Of a stretch of DNA of 64,000 nucleotides, positions 18,185 to 27,290 are shown one piece after another (within the stretch, counting starts at the first letter, position 1; each line of letters opens with the position of its first letter). The notes beneath the pieces were generated by a model. The model had not been told where the DNA came from. It made no database searches and saw nothing but the letters and a program-made list of their open reading frames with translations. The DNA is from Bradyrhizobium cytisi (GTDB lineage Bacteria; Pseudomonadota; Alphaproteobacteria; Rhizobiales; Xanthobacteraceae). The DNA lies in contig NZ_VSSR01000001.1 of assembly GCF_008123515.1 (NCBI RefSeq), forward strand, positions 1-64,000. Reading direction: 5' to 3'. The translations under genes and the position numbers were made by a program.

Positions 18185-19129
18185 ATGAGCATGATCGGCA
18201 TCCTGATCTTCCCGGATTTTCAGCTGCTCGATGCGGCCGGCCCGATCTCGGTGTTCGAGATCGCGGCACGCGCCAGCGGCAAGCCGCTCGCGCTCCGCGT
18301 GCTGGCGGTGAACGCCGGCGCGGTGCGCTCGTCCTCCGGCGTCGAGATGATGGCGCGCGATCTCAAATCGGCGAACGCGATCACGACGCTGGTCGTTGCG
18401 GGTGGTGCGGGCGTCTCGGCGGCGGCGCGCTGTCCGGCGACGCTCGCCTTCGTGCAGCGGCTGGCCAAACGCGGCGTGCGTGTCGCCAGCGTCTGCTCGG
18501 GCGCCTATGTGCTCGCGGAGGCCGGCCTGCTCGACGGCCGCCGCGCCACCACGCATTGGGGCCGCACCCGCGATTTCGTCGCGCGTTATCCGCAGGTGAA
18601 GTTCGAGCCGGACCAGATCTTTACCCGGGATGGCAATGTCTGGACGTCGGCGGGCATCAGCGCCGGGATCGACCTCGCGCTCGCGATGGTCACCGAGGAC
18701 CATGGCGAGGAGATCGCGCAGGCGACCGCGCGCCAGCTCGTGCTCTACCATCGCCGCAGCGGCGGCCAGTCGCAGTTCTCATCGCTGCTGGAATTGAAGA
18801 CACCGAACGGACGCTTCGGCGCGCTGTTGTCATGGGCGCGGGAAAATCTCGACGCGCCGCTGACGGTGGAGAACCTCGCCGATCGCGCCGGCATGAGCGC
18901 GCGGCATTTCGCCCGCGCCTTTGCCGCCGAGACCGGCACGACGCCATCGAAAGCGATCGAGCGGTTGCGGATCGAGGTCGCCCGCGAGCGTGTGCAGTCC
19001 TCGCGCGAGGCCATCGAGCTCGTGGCAGAGGCGACCGGCTTCCGCGATCCCGAGCGCATGCGCCGCGCCTTCATCCGCGCCTTCGGCCAGCCGCCGCAGG
19101 CGCTGCGCCGCGCCGCACGGGCCGGTTAA
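18185..19129 (+). CDS. GlxA-family transcriptional regulator (DJ-1 domain plus AraC HTH)
   Basis: 314 residues. Residues about 3-190 are a DJ-1/PfpI domain (IGILIFPDFQLLDAAGPISVFE, then SVCSGAYVLAEAGLLDGRRATTHW with the elbow cysteine kept). Residues about 210-310 are the AraC-type double helix-turn-helix (LTVENLADRAGMSARHFARAF and IELVAEATGFRDPERMRRAF). GlxA-type regulators sense small metabolites through the N-terminal domain. The natural target is the divergent DJ-1-like gene and itself. The ATG overlaps no other gene; the ligand is unknown. Confidence 0.92.
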   Translation: MSMIGILIFPDFQLLDAAGPISVFEIAARASGKPLALRVLAVNAGAVRSSSGVEMMARDLKSANAITTLVVAGGAGVSAAARCPATLAFVQRLAKRGVRVASVCSGAYVLAEAGLLDGRRATTHWGRTRDFVARYPQVKFEPDQIFTRDGNVWTSAGISAGIDLALAMVTEDHGEEIAQATARQLVLYHRRSGGQSQFSSLLELKTPNGRFGALLSWARENLDAPLTVENLADRAGMSARHFARAFAAETGTTPSKAIERLRIEVARERVQSSREAIELVAEATGFRDPERMRRAFIRAFGQPPQALRRAARAG

Positions 19130-19341
19130 AGCGGACTCATCAATCTGGGGAGGGTTCGCTTTGACGACCAGCCGATCATCCTCCGCCCAAAAGGCCTGCC
19201 CGCCAGGCCAAGTGGGATCCAAGCAGATGACACGAATGGACCGAAAGCACGGGTCAGACGTTGAAAAACAGTCAATCGAAATGGACGAGGGTCTTCCGTG
19301 GAAGACAACTTCTCGGGCATTCGTTGGTGCGGGAGACGAAC

Positions 19342-19575
19342 ATGACACTTATTTGGCTCGGTGTGCTCCTCGTTTTCGGCGGCGTGCTCCAGATGGCCTA
19401 TCAGCCGATCTGGCGAGGCCGCCTAAGTGGCGGAAGGCGGCTTCGCTCCGGGCGACCCAGTGACAGCCTTGAACCTGAAAGACCGGCTACGGGCTTTGGG
19501 ATCAAATCGAATTGGCCTGGACTTTCACTGGTGGCGCTTGGCGCTGCGTCCTTGCTGGCCGGAGCTGCCATCTGA
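19342..19575 (+). CDS. Small membrane protein, hypothetical
   Basis: 77 residues. A hydrophobic helix at residues 1-22 (MTLIWLGVLLVFGGVLQMA), a basic loop rich in Arg and Gly, and a second hydrophobic stretch at the C-terminus (GLSLVALGAASLLAGAAI) predict two membrane passes with the loop in the cytoplasm. The start at 19342 follows gggaga. No family is recognised. It stands alone between the GlxA gene and the convergent carrier gene. Confidence 0.5.
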   Translation: MTLIWLGVLLVFGGVLQMAYQPIWRGRLSGGRRLRSGRPSDSLEPERPATGFGIKSNWPGLSLVALGAASLLAGAAI

Positions 19576-19619
19576 GTTGAGCTACCCTTGTTGACGTTCT
19601 CGGGCCTTGCGGGGGCCTG

Positions 19620-20636
19620 TCAGCTCGATGCGGCCGTCTCGCCTGCAGCCGCCGTGCTGGATGTATCCGCCCTTGCCGCCAACCGCCGCGCGATCGGCAT
19701 CAGCATGTAGGGCGCGAGGTGGATCGGAAACTGCGTCATCGCGAAATAGAGCCAGGTCGTTGGCGGCAGCGCGCCGGCGGTGGCGGCCAGCATCAGGCCG
19801 AGATTGCGTTGTGAGACCATCAGCCCGAGCGCCAGCGCGCGCTCATAGCCGATGCGGCGGAACAGCAAGGTCGTGACGGCGAGCAGCGTGAAATAGATCG
19901 CGAAGGACAGAGCTGCGAGGCTGATCGTGAAGACCGGCTGCGCCACCAGATCGCTCACGACATCGCCCATGACCGCGGACGCGAAGATCACGAGGATGAT
20001 GATGTTGAAGCCGTCGATCGGCTGCTTGTGGCGCCGGATCGCATCGGCGCCGAAAATCCAGCGGATGGCGGTTGCCGCCAGCAGCGACGCTGCGAGGATG
20101 CCGAGCAGCTTCAGGCCGAGCGTGAGCGGCGAAATGCTCAGCATGCCGCCGAGGAAGAGGCTCGCAAACAGCGACGCGGTGAACGGCACGATCGCGGTCG
20201 CGGTCACCAGCGTGATCAGCACCAGCGTGGCATCGAGGCCCATCAGCGCGGCCAACGCCGGAGAAGCCATCATCGGCGAGGCCACGCTCTGGAGCATCAG
20301 CGCCAGCGCCAGGCCAGGCGCGCGGTCGGTGAGCCCGGTCGCATGCGCGATCAGTCCGACAATCAGCGGCACGCCGATCGTGGTCCAGGCCGTGGCGGTC
20401 GCCACCAGCGCCGGCCGGCGCAGATGTCCGTACAGCGCCGCCAGGTCCACCCGCATGAAGGAGATGCAGAGCAGAACGAGGATCGCTTCGGTGACGTAGG
20501 GACGCAGGAGCGCGCCGAGCGGCGGCACTGCGGCGGCGATGAACACCACGGCGGCCACCGCACGCGTACCCTGGCCGCCAAGCCAGGTCAGGCCGCGGAT
20601 GGGAAGCGCGAAGACAGGTTTGAGCGCAGACGACAT
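19620..20636 (-). CDS. Bile acid:sodium symporter (BASS)-like membrane transporter
   Basis: 338 residues with about ten hydrophobic segments. The pattern (FIAAAVPPLGALLRPYVTEAILVLLCISFMRVDL at the N-terminus, LMLQSVASPMMASPALAALMGLDATL in the first repeat and RALALGLMVSQRNLGLMLA in the second) resembles the BASS/SBF superfamily of sodium-coupled organic anion carriers. The substrate is unknown. It is divergent from the DUF2155 gene. With the DJ-1/GlxA genes it separates NDUFA12 from DUF2155. Confidence 0.7.
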   Translation of the reverse strand: MSSALKPVFALPIRGLTWLGGQGTRAVAAVVFIAAAVPPLGALLRPYVTEAILVLLCISFMRVDLAALYGHLRRPALVATATAWTTIGVPLIVGLIAHATGLTDRAPGLALALMLQSVASPMMASPALAALMGLDATLVLITLVTATAIVPFTASLFASLFLGGMLSISPLTLGLKLLGILAASLLAATAIRWIFGADAIRRHKQPIDGFNIIILVIFASAVMGDVVSDLVAQPVFTISLAALSFAIYFTLLAVTTLLFRRIGYERALALGLMVSQRNLGLMLAATAGALPPTTWLYFAMTQFPIHLAPYMLMPIARRLAARADTSSTAAAGETAASS

Positions 20637-20775
20637 TCGGATGATGGCGTTCTCAGTCCAGTGCCTTCACGGGCATGAGCAGGTACCCCAGAGGTCCTGG
20701 TTATCGTTGGACGTCATTTTCGGGAGGCGATGCCCGCTTCGGCCCCGGTACGGGGCCTCCAACTATCCCATCCGG

Positions 20776-20798
20776 GCGCCGGCCTGTCACGCCGGAGG
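20776..20798 (+). other. tRNA-Asp(GTC) anticodon-arm fragment
   Basis: These 23 bases match, from memory, the end of the D stem and the whole anticodon arm of alphaproteobacterial tRNA-Asp: ccggc-ctgtcac-gccgg with GTC at 20786-20788. Acceptor, D and T arms are not recognisable on either side, so it is not a working tRNA. It lies in the gap between the BASS-like gene and DUF2155, at the border of the block that splits NDUFA12 from DUF2155, and could be a remnant of an integration site. Confidence 0.4.
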
Positions 20799-20924
20799 CG
20801 GGGCGGGCAGGGATGCCGCCCTTTCCCCGCCGTATTCGGCGTGTTAACCGGATGGCCTGCGAGCGGCGGTATCCCCTGTAGAATGTCCAGCAAGCCCGAT
20901 TCGCTGTTGAAGCCGCGCGAGATT

Positions 20925-21932
20925 ATGTTTCGAACCCTTACCCTGACAGGTCTTGCGGCGCTTTTGGCCGCTACCGCTTTGACGGTGGCGACGCCCGCGC
21001 AGGCGCAGATCGGCACGATCTTCTCCGATCCGCCGCCGTTGCGGCCGCCGGGGAGCATTCCCCGTGGCGGGCAGCCGCAACCGCAGCCGACCCCCGAGGA
21101 CGACGAAGAGGTGCCCGAGCTGCCGCCGCAGGGTCGCGTGCTGCCGTCGCGCCCGATGCCGCCGTCGAGCCGACAGGGCAATGCCATGCCCGGCCCGGTC
21201 GAGAGCCAGCCGCTGGCGCCCCCGCCGGGCACCAGCATCGCGCCGCCGAACCAGCCGCCCCCCGTCGCCGTGGCGCCGCCGGGCGCGCCTGCTCAGCCGG
21301 GCGGAACTCCCGGCCAGCGTCAGCCGCCGCAGAAGGGCGGAACCCAGCAGGGCGCCGTGCCGCAGGCGCCTGCGACCCTCCAGCCGGGCGACGAGGTCGT
21401 CACCGAGCCGCCGGCCCAGAAGATCGTGAACAAGAAGGCGACCTTCTCCGGCCTCGACAAGATCACCGGGCGCATCATCAATTTCGACGAGGATATCGGC
21501 GAGACCGTGCAGTTCGGCGCGCTGCGGGTGAAGACCGACGCCTGCTACACGCGGCCCGCCACGGAAGCGACCAACACCGACGCCTTCGTCGAGGTCGACG
21601 AGATCACCTTGCAGGGCGAGGTGAAGCGGATCTTCTCCGGCTGGATGTATGCCGCAAGCCCCGGCTTGCACGGCGTCGAGCACCCGATCTACGACATCTG
21701 GCTCACCGACTGCAAAGAGCCGCAGCAGACCATTGCGACCGCCGCGCCCGATCCCGCGACCAAGCCTGCGCCGCCACCGCCGCCTGCCGCGCAGAAGAAG
21801 GCCGCACCCAAGCAGGTGCAGCAGCGTCCGCCGCAGCCTCTGCCGCCGATCCAGCAGCAGCAGCCTGCGCCACCACCTCCGCCGCCGGAGCAGCGGCCGG
21901 GCCTGTTCGGTATCCCCGGCTTCGGCCGGTAA
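20925..21932 (+). CDS. DUF2155 domain-containing secreted protein
   Basis: 335 residues with a signal peptide (MFRTLTLTGLAALLAATALT..., cleavage after AQAQ). A long Pro/Gln/Gly-rich region to about residue 165 is followed by the DUF2155 core: KATFSGLDKITGRIINFDEDIGE, VQFGALRVKTDACYTRP and FSGWMYAASPGLHGVEHPIYDIWLTDCK. A Pro/Gln-rich tail ends GLFGIPGFGR. The family is alphaproteobacterial, periplasmic and of unknown role. An in-frame ATG at 20883 is an alternative start but would put 14 residues ahead of the signal peptide. The gene is convergent with aat, a conserved neighbour. Confidence 0.9.
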   Translation: MFRTLTLTGLAALLAATALTVATPAQAQIGTIFSDPPPLRPPGSIPRGGQPQPQPTPEDDEEVPELPPQGRVLPSRPMPPSSRQGNAMPGPVESQPLAPPPGTSIAPPNQPPPVAVAPPGAPAQPGGTPGQRQPPQKGGTQQGAVPQAPATLQPGDEVVTEPPAQKIVNKKATFSGLDKITGRIINFDEDIGETVQFGALRVKTDACYTRPATEATNTDAFVEVDEITLQGEVKRIFSGWMYAASPGLHGVEHPIYDIWLTDCKEPQQTIATAAPDPATKPAPPPPPAAQKKAAPKQVQQRPPQPLPPIQQQQPAPPPPPPEQRPGLFGIPGFGR

Positions 21933-21938
21933 TCTGAT

Positions 21939-22619
21939 TTATTGCCGCGAGGCGATGATCTCGAGCGCGCGGCTGCCCGGGATCGCATCCCCCGAAGACA
22001 ATCGCAGGAAATCACCGGGCTCGCCGGCGAGCGCCTTGTCGAGCAGCGCGGTGTAGCGCCGCCGCGAGATCTCGGCCGCGCCAAAGCTCTTGAGATGCTC
22101 GGTGACATATTGGGTGTCGAGCAGCTCGAAGCCGCCATGGATCAGCCGCGCGACCAGATGCACCAGCGCAACCTTCGATGCGTCGCGCGCGGCGTGAAAC
22201 ATGCTCTCGCCGAAGAAGGCGCGCCCCAGGCTCACGCCGTACAGGCCGCCGACGAGGTCGTCGCCCTGCCAGGCCTCCACGCTGTGGCAATGGCCGAGCT
22301 CGTGGAGGCCGCCATAGAGGTCGCGGATGCGCTTGTTGATCCAGGTGTCCTCGCGTCCGGCCTGCGGTGCGGCGCAGCCGGCGATGGTCGCCTTGAAGGC
22401 GGTGTTGACGGTGACGCGAAACGCATCCGAGCGCACGGTGCGCGCAAGGCGCGAGGCAACGCGAAAGCCGCCGAGCGGGATCACGCCGCGCATTTCCGGC
22501 TCGACCCAGAACAGGGTCGGGTCGTCGGCGCTCTCGGCCATCGGAAAGATGCCGCAGGCATAGGCGCGCAGCAGCACGGCCGGCGTGATTTCAGACGAGG
22601 CGGAGTCGCGCGAAGTCAT
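21939..22619 (-). CDS. aat: Leucyl/phenylalanyl-tRNA-protein transferase
   Basis: 226 residues. Cytoplasmic enzyme of the N-degron pathway: it transfers Leu or Phe from tRNA to proteins with N-terminal Lys or Arg so that ClpS/ClpAP can degrade them. Family signatures are [69 protein letters not shown] and [16 protein letters not shown]. Length is typical. It ends six bases from the convergent DUF2155 gene. Confidence 0.97.
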   Translation of the reverse strand: MTSRDSASSEITPAVLLRAYACGIFPMAESADDPTLFWVEPEMRGVIPLGGFRVASRLARTVRSDAFRVTVNTAFKATIAGCAAPQAGREDTWINKRIRDLYGGLHELGHCHSVEAWQGDDLVGGLYGVSLGRAFFGESMFHAARDASKVALVHLVARLIHGGFELLDTQYVTEHLKSFGAAEISRRRYTALLDKALAGEPGDFLRLSSGDAIPGSRALEIIASRQ

Positions 22620-22680
22620 AGCACCTGATCATAGCAGGATCGCGCTGCGCGTGCGATGGGGGCGATACCGGATGCGAGGA

Positions 22681-23796
22681 TCAACCTGTCGCAGCGCTGT
22701 TCGCGTTGCCGGGTGCCGCGGGGGTGCGGCGGAACCTGAGGATGATGCGGGTTCCGGAATGTGCGGGATCGCGCTCGACGGTGGCATCGAGCTTGGTCGC
22801 CATCGCCGCGACAATGCGCTGGCCCATGCCGGTGGAGCGCGGATCGGCCTTGACGTTGTCGCCGACGCCGTCGTCGCTGATCGACAGCAGGAGATCGTCG
22901 CCCTGTGAAGTCAGCTCGACGTGAATCGGGCCGGCGCCGTCGGGATAGGCGTATTTCACCGCGTTCATCACCAGCTCGTTGACGATGATGCCGACGGCGA
23001 CCGCGCGGTCCGGGTCGATCTCGATCGGTTCGGCCTTCAGCGTCAGACGCGACATCCGGTCGCCTTCGGCGGAGCGGCGGAGATCCTCGAGCAGGGAATC
23101 CAGGTACTGATTGAGCACGACGCTCTTCAAATCCTGCGAGGTGTAGAGGCGGCGGTGCACCTGGGCGACGGCGGCGACGCGGCCCATCGCGTTGGTCAGC
23201 GCGGCCTTGACCTCCTCCTGTGCTGCTGAGCTCGCCTGCAGATGCAGCAGCGAGGCGATGATCTGGAGCGAATTGCCGACGCGGTGATTGACCTCGCGCA
23301 GCAACAGCTCGCGCTCGGCGGCAAGCGCTGCGTAGCGGTCGCGCGAGGCATGGATCTCGGCCTCGGCTTCCTCGCGCGCCCGCTGCAACTCGGCCTGGCG
23401 CAGCGCGCCTTCGGCCGCGACATGCAGCAACGGGATGAAGTCGCCTTTGACGTCCTTGACCAGATAATCAGCCGCGCCCGCCTTCAGCGCGGTGACGGCG
23501 ATGCTGGAATCCTGCGAGGCCGTGACGAACACCACCGGCGGGGCGCCCGGGATCGCCATGATCTGCTCGAGCGTCTCAAGCCCGTCGAGACCCGGCATGT
23601 ACTGGTCGAGCGCCACGACATCGATGCAGTCCTCGATGCTTTCCTGGGCTCCCGCACGGCGGATGCGTTCGAGGCCTTCCTCGCCGCTCGCGGCGTGGAT
23701 GACCTTGTAGCTGCGGCGCGTCAGGCCGCGTTCGACCAGGCGCGCCAGCGCGCCGTCGTCATCGATGTAAAGCAGGGTTGGCATGCGCTGGGTCAT
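22681..23796 (-). CDS. Receiver-HisKA_2 histidine kinase
   Basis: 371 residues. An N-terminal receiver (YIDDDGALARL, phosphoacceptor Asp about 64 in ALDQYMPGL, lysine in LVKDVKGDF) is followed by a coiled coil, a HisKA_2 dimerisation domain with the H-box LLREVNHRVGNSLQIIASLL, and an HATPase with VGIIVNELVMNAVKYAYPDG and the G-box DDGVGD. There is no membrane segment, so it is a soluble kinase that can itself be phosphorylated. Its ATG overlaps the stop of the preceding regulator (ATGA), and it is third in a three-gene operon. HisKA_2/HWE kinases often act in alphaproteobacterial stress or light pathways. Confidence 0.9.
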   Translation of the reverse strand: MTQRMPTLLYIDDDGALARLVERGLTRRSYKVIHAASGEEGLERIRRAGAQESIEDCIDVVALDQYMPGLDGLETLEQIMAIPGAPPVVFVTASQDSSIAVTALKAGAADYLVKDVKGDFIPLLHVAAEGALRQAELQRAREEAEAEIHASRDRYAALAAERELLLREVNHRVGNSLQIIASLLHLQASSAAQEEVKAALTNAMGRVAAVAQVHRRLYTSQDLKSVVLNQYLDSLLEDLRRSAEGDRMSRLTLKAEPIEIDPDRAVAVGIIVNELVMNAVKYAYPDGAGPIHVELTSQGDDLLLSISDDGVGDNVKADPRSTGMGQRIVAAMATKLDATVERDPAHSGTRIILRFRRTPAAPGNANSAATG

Positions 23797-24233
23797 GAGG
23801 CGGCGGGCGGGACCTGGATGACCGAGAAGAACAGGCCGAGCTGCCGGATGGCATTGGCGAAATTCTCGTAATTGACGGGTTTTGTGATGTAGACGTTGCA
23901 GCCGAGCTCGTAGCAGCGCTTGATCTCCTGGCTGTCGTCGGTTGTGGTCAGCACCACCACGGGCGAAGCCTTGAGATATTTGTTTTCCTTGATCTGCTTC
24001 AGGATATCGATCCCGCTCATGTCGGGCAGGTTGAGGTCGAGCAGGATCAGAAGCGCGTTGCCCTTCTGGTTCAGCCCGGTGCCGTCGGCGCCGAACAGAT
24101 GCTTCATCGCCGCAGTGCCGTTGGCGAACGACACGATCTCGTTGTTGACCCCGGAGCGGCGGATGTTGCGCTCGATCAGCCGGGCGTGGCCCTCGTCGTC
24201 CTCGATCATGATGATGGTGACGGGCAATGTCAT
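23793..24233 (-). CDS. Single-domain response regulator (Rcp1-like)
   Basis: 146 residues forming one receiver: IIMIEDDEGHARLIERNIRR, phosphoacceptor Asp about 66 in LLILLDLNLPDMSG, the VVLTTTDD position and the conserved Lys in YITKPVNYENF. The long loop between strand 2 and strand 3 (FGADGTGLNQKGN) and the TTTDD segment are typical of regulators that pair with CHASE3 or phytochrome kinases. Both its start and stop overlap the neighbouring genes by ATGA, so synthesis of all three proteins is tightly coupled. Confidence 0.93.
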   Translation of the reverse strand: MTLPVTIIMIEDDEGHARLIERNIRRSGVNNEIVSFANGTAAMKHLFGADGTGLNQKGNALLILLDLNLPDMSGIDILKQIKENKYLKASPVVVLTTTDDSQEIKRCYELGCNVYITKPVNYENFANAIRQLGLFFSVIQVPPAAS

Positions 24234-25747
24234 TTGTCAGCGTTCCGGTTGCTGGCCTTCCACGAGATGGGCAGCGTGATTGTGAAAGTGCTGCCCGCGT
24301 TCAGTTCCGACGATACCGACATCGTGCCGCCGAGGCGGCGCACAAGTGCACGCACATGGGCGAGACCGATGCCCTGGCCGGGCTTGTCTTGGGTTCCCGC
24401 CCGGCGGAACAGGTCGAAAATCCGCTGGTGATCCTTCGGATCGATACCGCGGCCGTTATCGCTGATTTCGAAGATAGCGTAGCCAAGCTTGGTGCGCCCG
24501 CGAATTCTGATCTCGCCGGGCACCCCGCTCTTCAGATACTTGATCGCGTTGTCGATCAGATTGGAGAAGATCTGCTCCAGCGCAAGGCGGTCGCTAACGA
24601 TATTCGGCAGCGGCTCGACGTGGAACTCGGCCTGCGCCTCGGCCGCCTGATGCGCCAGCGACGAGACGATGGCCTCGATAAACTCGCGCGTATCGATCCT
24701 TTCAGGCTGGAACTCGCGCCGGCCCTCGCGGGTGAGATTGAGGATCGCCGAGATCAGCCGGTCCATCCGGGCGATTGAAGATTTGATGAAACCGAGCGCT
24801 TCGGAAAAATCCGCCGAAAGCTGCTTGTCGGGGCCGTCGAGCGGGATGTCCGCGACATCGACGGGCGGGCCGCCTGCCGGCACGCCTGTGAGCACTCCGA
24901 TCCGTCGAAAGATGTCCTTGCCCAATTCGTCGAGCTCGCTGGTGAAGCCCATGATGTTGACCAGCGGCGAGCGCAGGTCATGGCTGACGATATAGGCAAA
25001 GCGCTGGATCTCGTCGTTGGCTTCGCGCAGGTCTGCCGTGCGCTCATCGACGATTGCCTCCAGATTGAGGTTGGCGTCGCGCAGGCGTGTCTCGGCGTCG
25101 TCACGGGCACGGGCAGACCGCCGCACCAGCCAGACCGAGATCAGGGCCAGCAGCACAACGAGGCCCGAGCCGATGCCGGTCATCGAGGCAGCGAGCGTCT
25201 GGCTGCGGTCGGCATTCGCCGAGCGGAGCCGGTACAGTCGCTCCTCCTCGGCCATCATTGCGCCCGCGACACTGCCGATCGTGGCGGTGGTGTTGCCGGC
25301 GGCCGCCTCGCGAGCCAGCGCTGCGGCCTGGGCTTGCTGGCCCTGCCCGATCAGTTTGATCTCGCGCGCGAATTGGCCGAGGCGGGTCTCGATCGCCGCG
25401 CTCAGTTTCTCGATGCTGTCGCGCTGCGCGGGATTGTCGCCCGTGAGGCGTGTGACCCGGTCAAGCGCAGGAATGATTGCGGCGACGGCCTTCTCGTGGT
25501 CGTCCTGGAATTCCGGTCCCAACGTCAGGATATAGCCGCGCAGGGCGCTCTCCGCACGCCGGACTTCGAGCAGCAGAGCATTGATCTGGTTCTCTGCCTC
25601 GAGGGTATGAACCAACCATTTGCTGTCGTCTCGGGCCTGATTGACGAGATAGACGGAGCCGGCGCTGATCACGGTCAGCACCAGAAGTCCTGCAGCGAAC
25701 AGCAGGATCTGCCAGAATGCACGCCGCCGCTGTTCCCCAGCTGTCAC
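24230..25747 (-). CDS. CHASE3-like membrane sensor histidine kinase
   Basis: 505 residues. Transmembrane helix at about 12-34, a CHASE3-like extracytoplasmic helical domain (LLLEVRRAESALRGYILT is its signature) to about 185, a second helix at about 190-212, a coiled coil, HisKA with H-box YIVSHDLRSPLVNIMGF, and HATPase with FSNLIDNAIKYL, DNGRGIDPKDHQRIFDLF and GQGIGLAHVRALV. It is the first gene of the operon and so probably the input component for the regulator and the soluble kinase behind it. The ligand of CHASE3 domains is unknown. Confidence 0.93.
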   Translation of the reverse strand: MTAGEQRRRAFWQILLFAAGLLVLTVISAGSVYLVNQARDDSKWLVHTLEAENQINALLLEVRRAESALRGYILTLGPEFQDDHEKAVAAIIPALDRVTRLTGDNPAQRDSIEKLSAAIETRLGQFAREIKLIGQGQQAQAAALAREAAAGNTTATIGSVAGAMMAEEERLYRLRSANADRSQTLAASMTGIGSGLVVLLALISVWLVRRSARARDDAETRLRDANLNLEAIVDERTADLREANDEIQRFAYIVSHDLRSPLVNIMGFTSELDELGKDIFRRIGVLTGVPAGGPPVDVADIPLDGPDKQLSADFSEALGFIKSSIARMDRLISAILNLTREGRREFQPERIDTREFIEAIVSSLAHQAAEAQAEFHVEPLPNIVSDRLALEQIFSNLIDNAIKYLKSGVPGEIRIRGRTKLGYAIFEISDNGRGIDPKDHQRIFDLFRRAGTQDKPGQGIGLAHVRALVRRLGGTMSVSSELNAGSTFTITLPISWKASNRNADK

Positions 25748-25815
25748 GACGGTCTCGCCTTGTTAGGTGTAGCGGAGTTCAAAACGCCCCCTTGGAACTG
25801 CCCCCAACCGTCCAT

Positions 25816-25840
25816 AATGCGATTGGGGCCAAAGGGTTCC
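25816..25840 (-). promoter_or_regulatory. Possible EcfG-like promoter of the three-gene sensory operon
   Basis: GGAAC (25840-25836) and CATT (25819-25816) are separated by 16 bases, the same deviation from GGAAC-N16/17-CGTT as at 15564-15588. It gives a leader of about 65 bases before the CHASE3 kinase. Confidence 0.25.
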
Positions 25841-25849
25841 ACGGACGGA

Positions 25850-27208
25850 TTACTGCGCGGCCGGTTCCGGCTTGCCGGCGAGGTACTGCTCGAGCCAGTG
25901 GATGTGGTAATCGCCGTTAATGATGTCGTCCTGGCGCACGAGGTCACGGAACAGCGGCAGGGTGGTCTCGATGCCTTCCACCACCATCTCATCCAGTGCC
26001 CGGCGCAGCCGCATCAGGCATTCGGCGCGGGTCTTGCCGTGAACGATCAGCTTGCCGACGAGGGAATCGTAATAGGGCGGGATCGTGTAGCCCTGATAGA
26101 CCGCGGAATCGATGCGGACGCCGAGCCCGCCAGGCGGATGATATTGCGTGATGCGGCCCGGCGAGGGGCGGAAAGTCTGCGGGTTCTCGGCGTTGATGCG
26201 GCACTCGATCGCATGGCCGATGATCTGAATCTCGCTTTGCTTGGCCGGCAGCTCGCCGCCGGCAGCGATGCGGATCTGCTCCAGCACGAGATCGATGTCG
26301 GTGATGCTTTCAGTGACGGGATGCTCGACCTGGATGCGCGTGTTCATCTCGATGAAGTAGAACTCGCCGTCCTCGAACAGGAATTCGATGGTGCCGACGC
26401 CGAGATATTTCATCTCGCGCATCGCCTTCGCGCAGGTCTCGCCGATTTTGGCGCGCGCAGCCGCGGCCAGCACGGGCGAGGGGCCTTCTTCCCAGACCTT
26501 CTGGTGGCGGCGCTGCAGCGAGCAGTCGCGCTCGCCGAGATGGATCGCGCCGCCACGGCCGTCGCCGAGAATCTGGATCTCGATGTGGCGCGGCTTCTGG
26601 AGATATTTCTCCAGATAGACGGAGGCGTCGCCGAAGGCGGACTTGGCCTCGTTGGCCGCCGTCGACAGCGCCACCTGGAGATCCGCCTCGGTCTGCGCGA
26701 CCTTCATGCCGCGGCCACCGCCGCCGGCAGCCGCCTTCACCAGCACGGGAAAACCGATCTTCCTGGCGATCGCTATCGCATCGTCGTTGGGACCAACCGC
26801 ACCGTCGGAGCCGGGCACCACGGGGATGCCGAGCTTCTTGGCGGTTTTCTTGGCCTCGATCTTGTCGCCCATCAGGCGGATGTGCTCGGCCTTGGGGCCG
26901 ATGAATTGCAGATTGTGCTCGCCGAGGATCTCGGCGAAGCGCGCATTCTCCGAGAGGAAGCCGTAGCCGGGATGCACGGCGTCGGCGCCGGTGATCTCGC
27001 AGGCCGCGAGCAGCGCTGGCACGTTGAGGTAGCTGTCCTTCGACGGCGGCGGCCCGATGCAGACGCTTTCGTCCGACAGGCGCACATGCATGGCGTCGGC
27101 GTCGGCGGTGGAGTGCACGGCGACGGTCGCAATCCCGAGCTCCTTGCAGGCCCGCAGGATGCGAAGGGCGATCTCGCCGCGATTGGCTATGAGGATCTTG
27201 TCGAACAT
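25850..27208 (-). CDS. accC: Acetyl-CoA carboxylase, biotin carboxylase subunit
   Basis: 452 residues, typical length. Cytoplasmic ATP-grasp enzyme that carboxylates biotin on AccB in the first step of fatty acid synthesis. Signatures: [36 protein letters not shown], the glycine-rich ATP loop [53 protein letters not shown] and [11 protein letters not shown]. It follows accB, separated by an 82-base gap holding a palindromic repeat. Confidence 0.98.
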   Translation of the reverse strand: MFDKILIANRGEIALRILRACKELGIATVAVHSTADADAMHVRLSDESVCIGPPPSKDSYLNVPALLAACEITGADAVHPGYGFLSENARFAEILGEHNLQFIGPKAEHIRLMGDKIEAKKTAKKLGIPVVPGSDGAVGPNDDAIAIARKIGFPVLVKAAAGGGGRGMKVAQTEADLQVALSTAANEAKSAFGDASVYLEKYLQKPRHIEIQILGDGRGGAIHLGERDCSLQRRHQKVWEEGPSPVLAAAARAKIGETCAKAMREMKYLGVGTIEFLFEDGEFYFIEMNTRIQVEHPVTESITDIDLVLEQIRIAAGGELPAKQSEIQIIGHAIECRINAENPQTFRPSPGRITQYHPPGGLGVRIDSAVYQGYTIPPYYDSLVGKLIVHGKTRAECLMRLRRALDEMVVEGIETTLPLFRDLVRQDDIINGDYHIHWLEQYLAGKPEPAAQ

Positions 27209-27221
27209 GGTGCCTCAACTG

Positions 27222-27290
27222 GCGAATAGGGAGTAGCGAATAGCGAATGGCGATGCGGCGACCATTCGCTATTCGCCATTCGCCACTCGC
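27222..27290. repeat. Tandem/inverted gcgaat repeat between accB and accC
   Basis: Several copies of gcgaatag/gcgaatgg occur head to tail, and two 15-base stretches (27236-27250 and 27262-27276) are perfect inverted copies around an 11-base loop. The unit resembles the short gcgaatag repeats seen between genes in Bradyrhizobium. In the mRNA it would form a strong hairpin just before accC. Confidence 0.75.
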
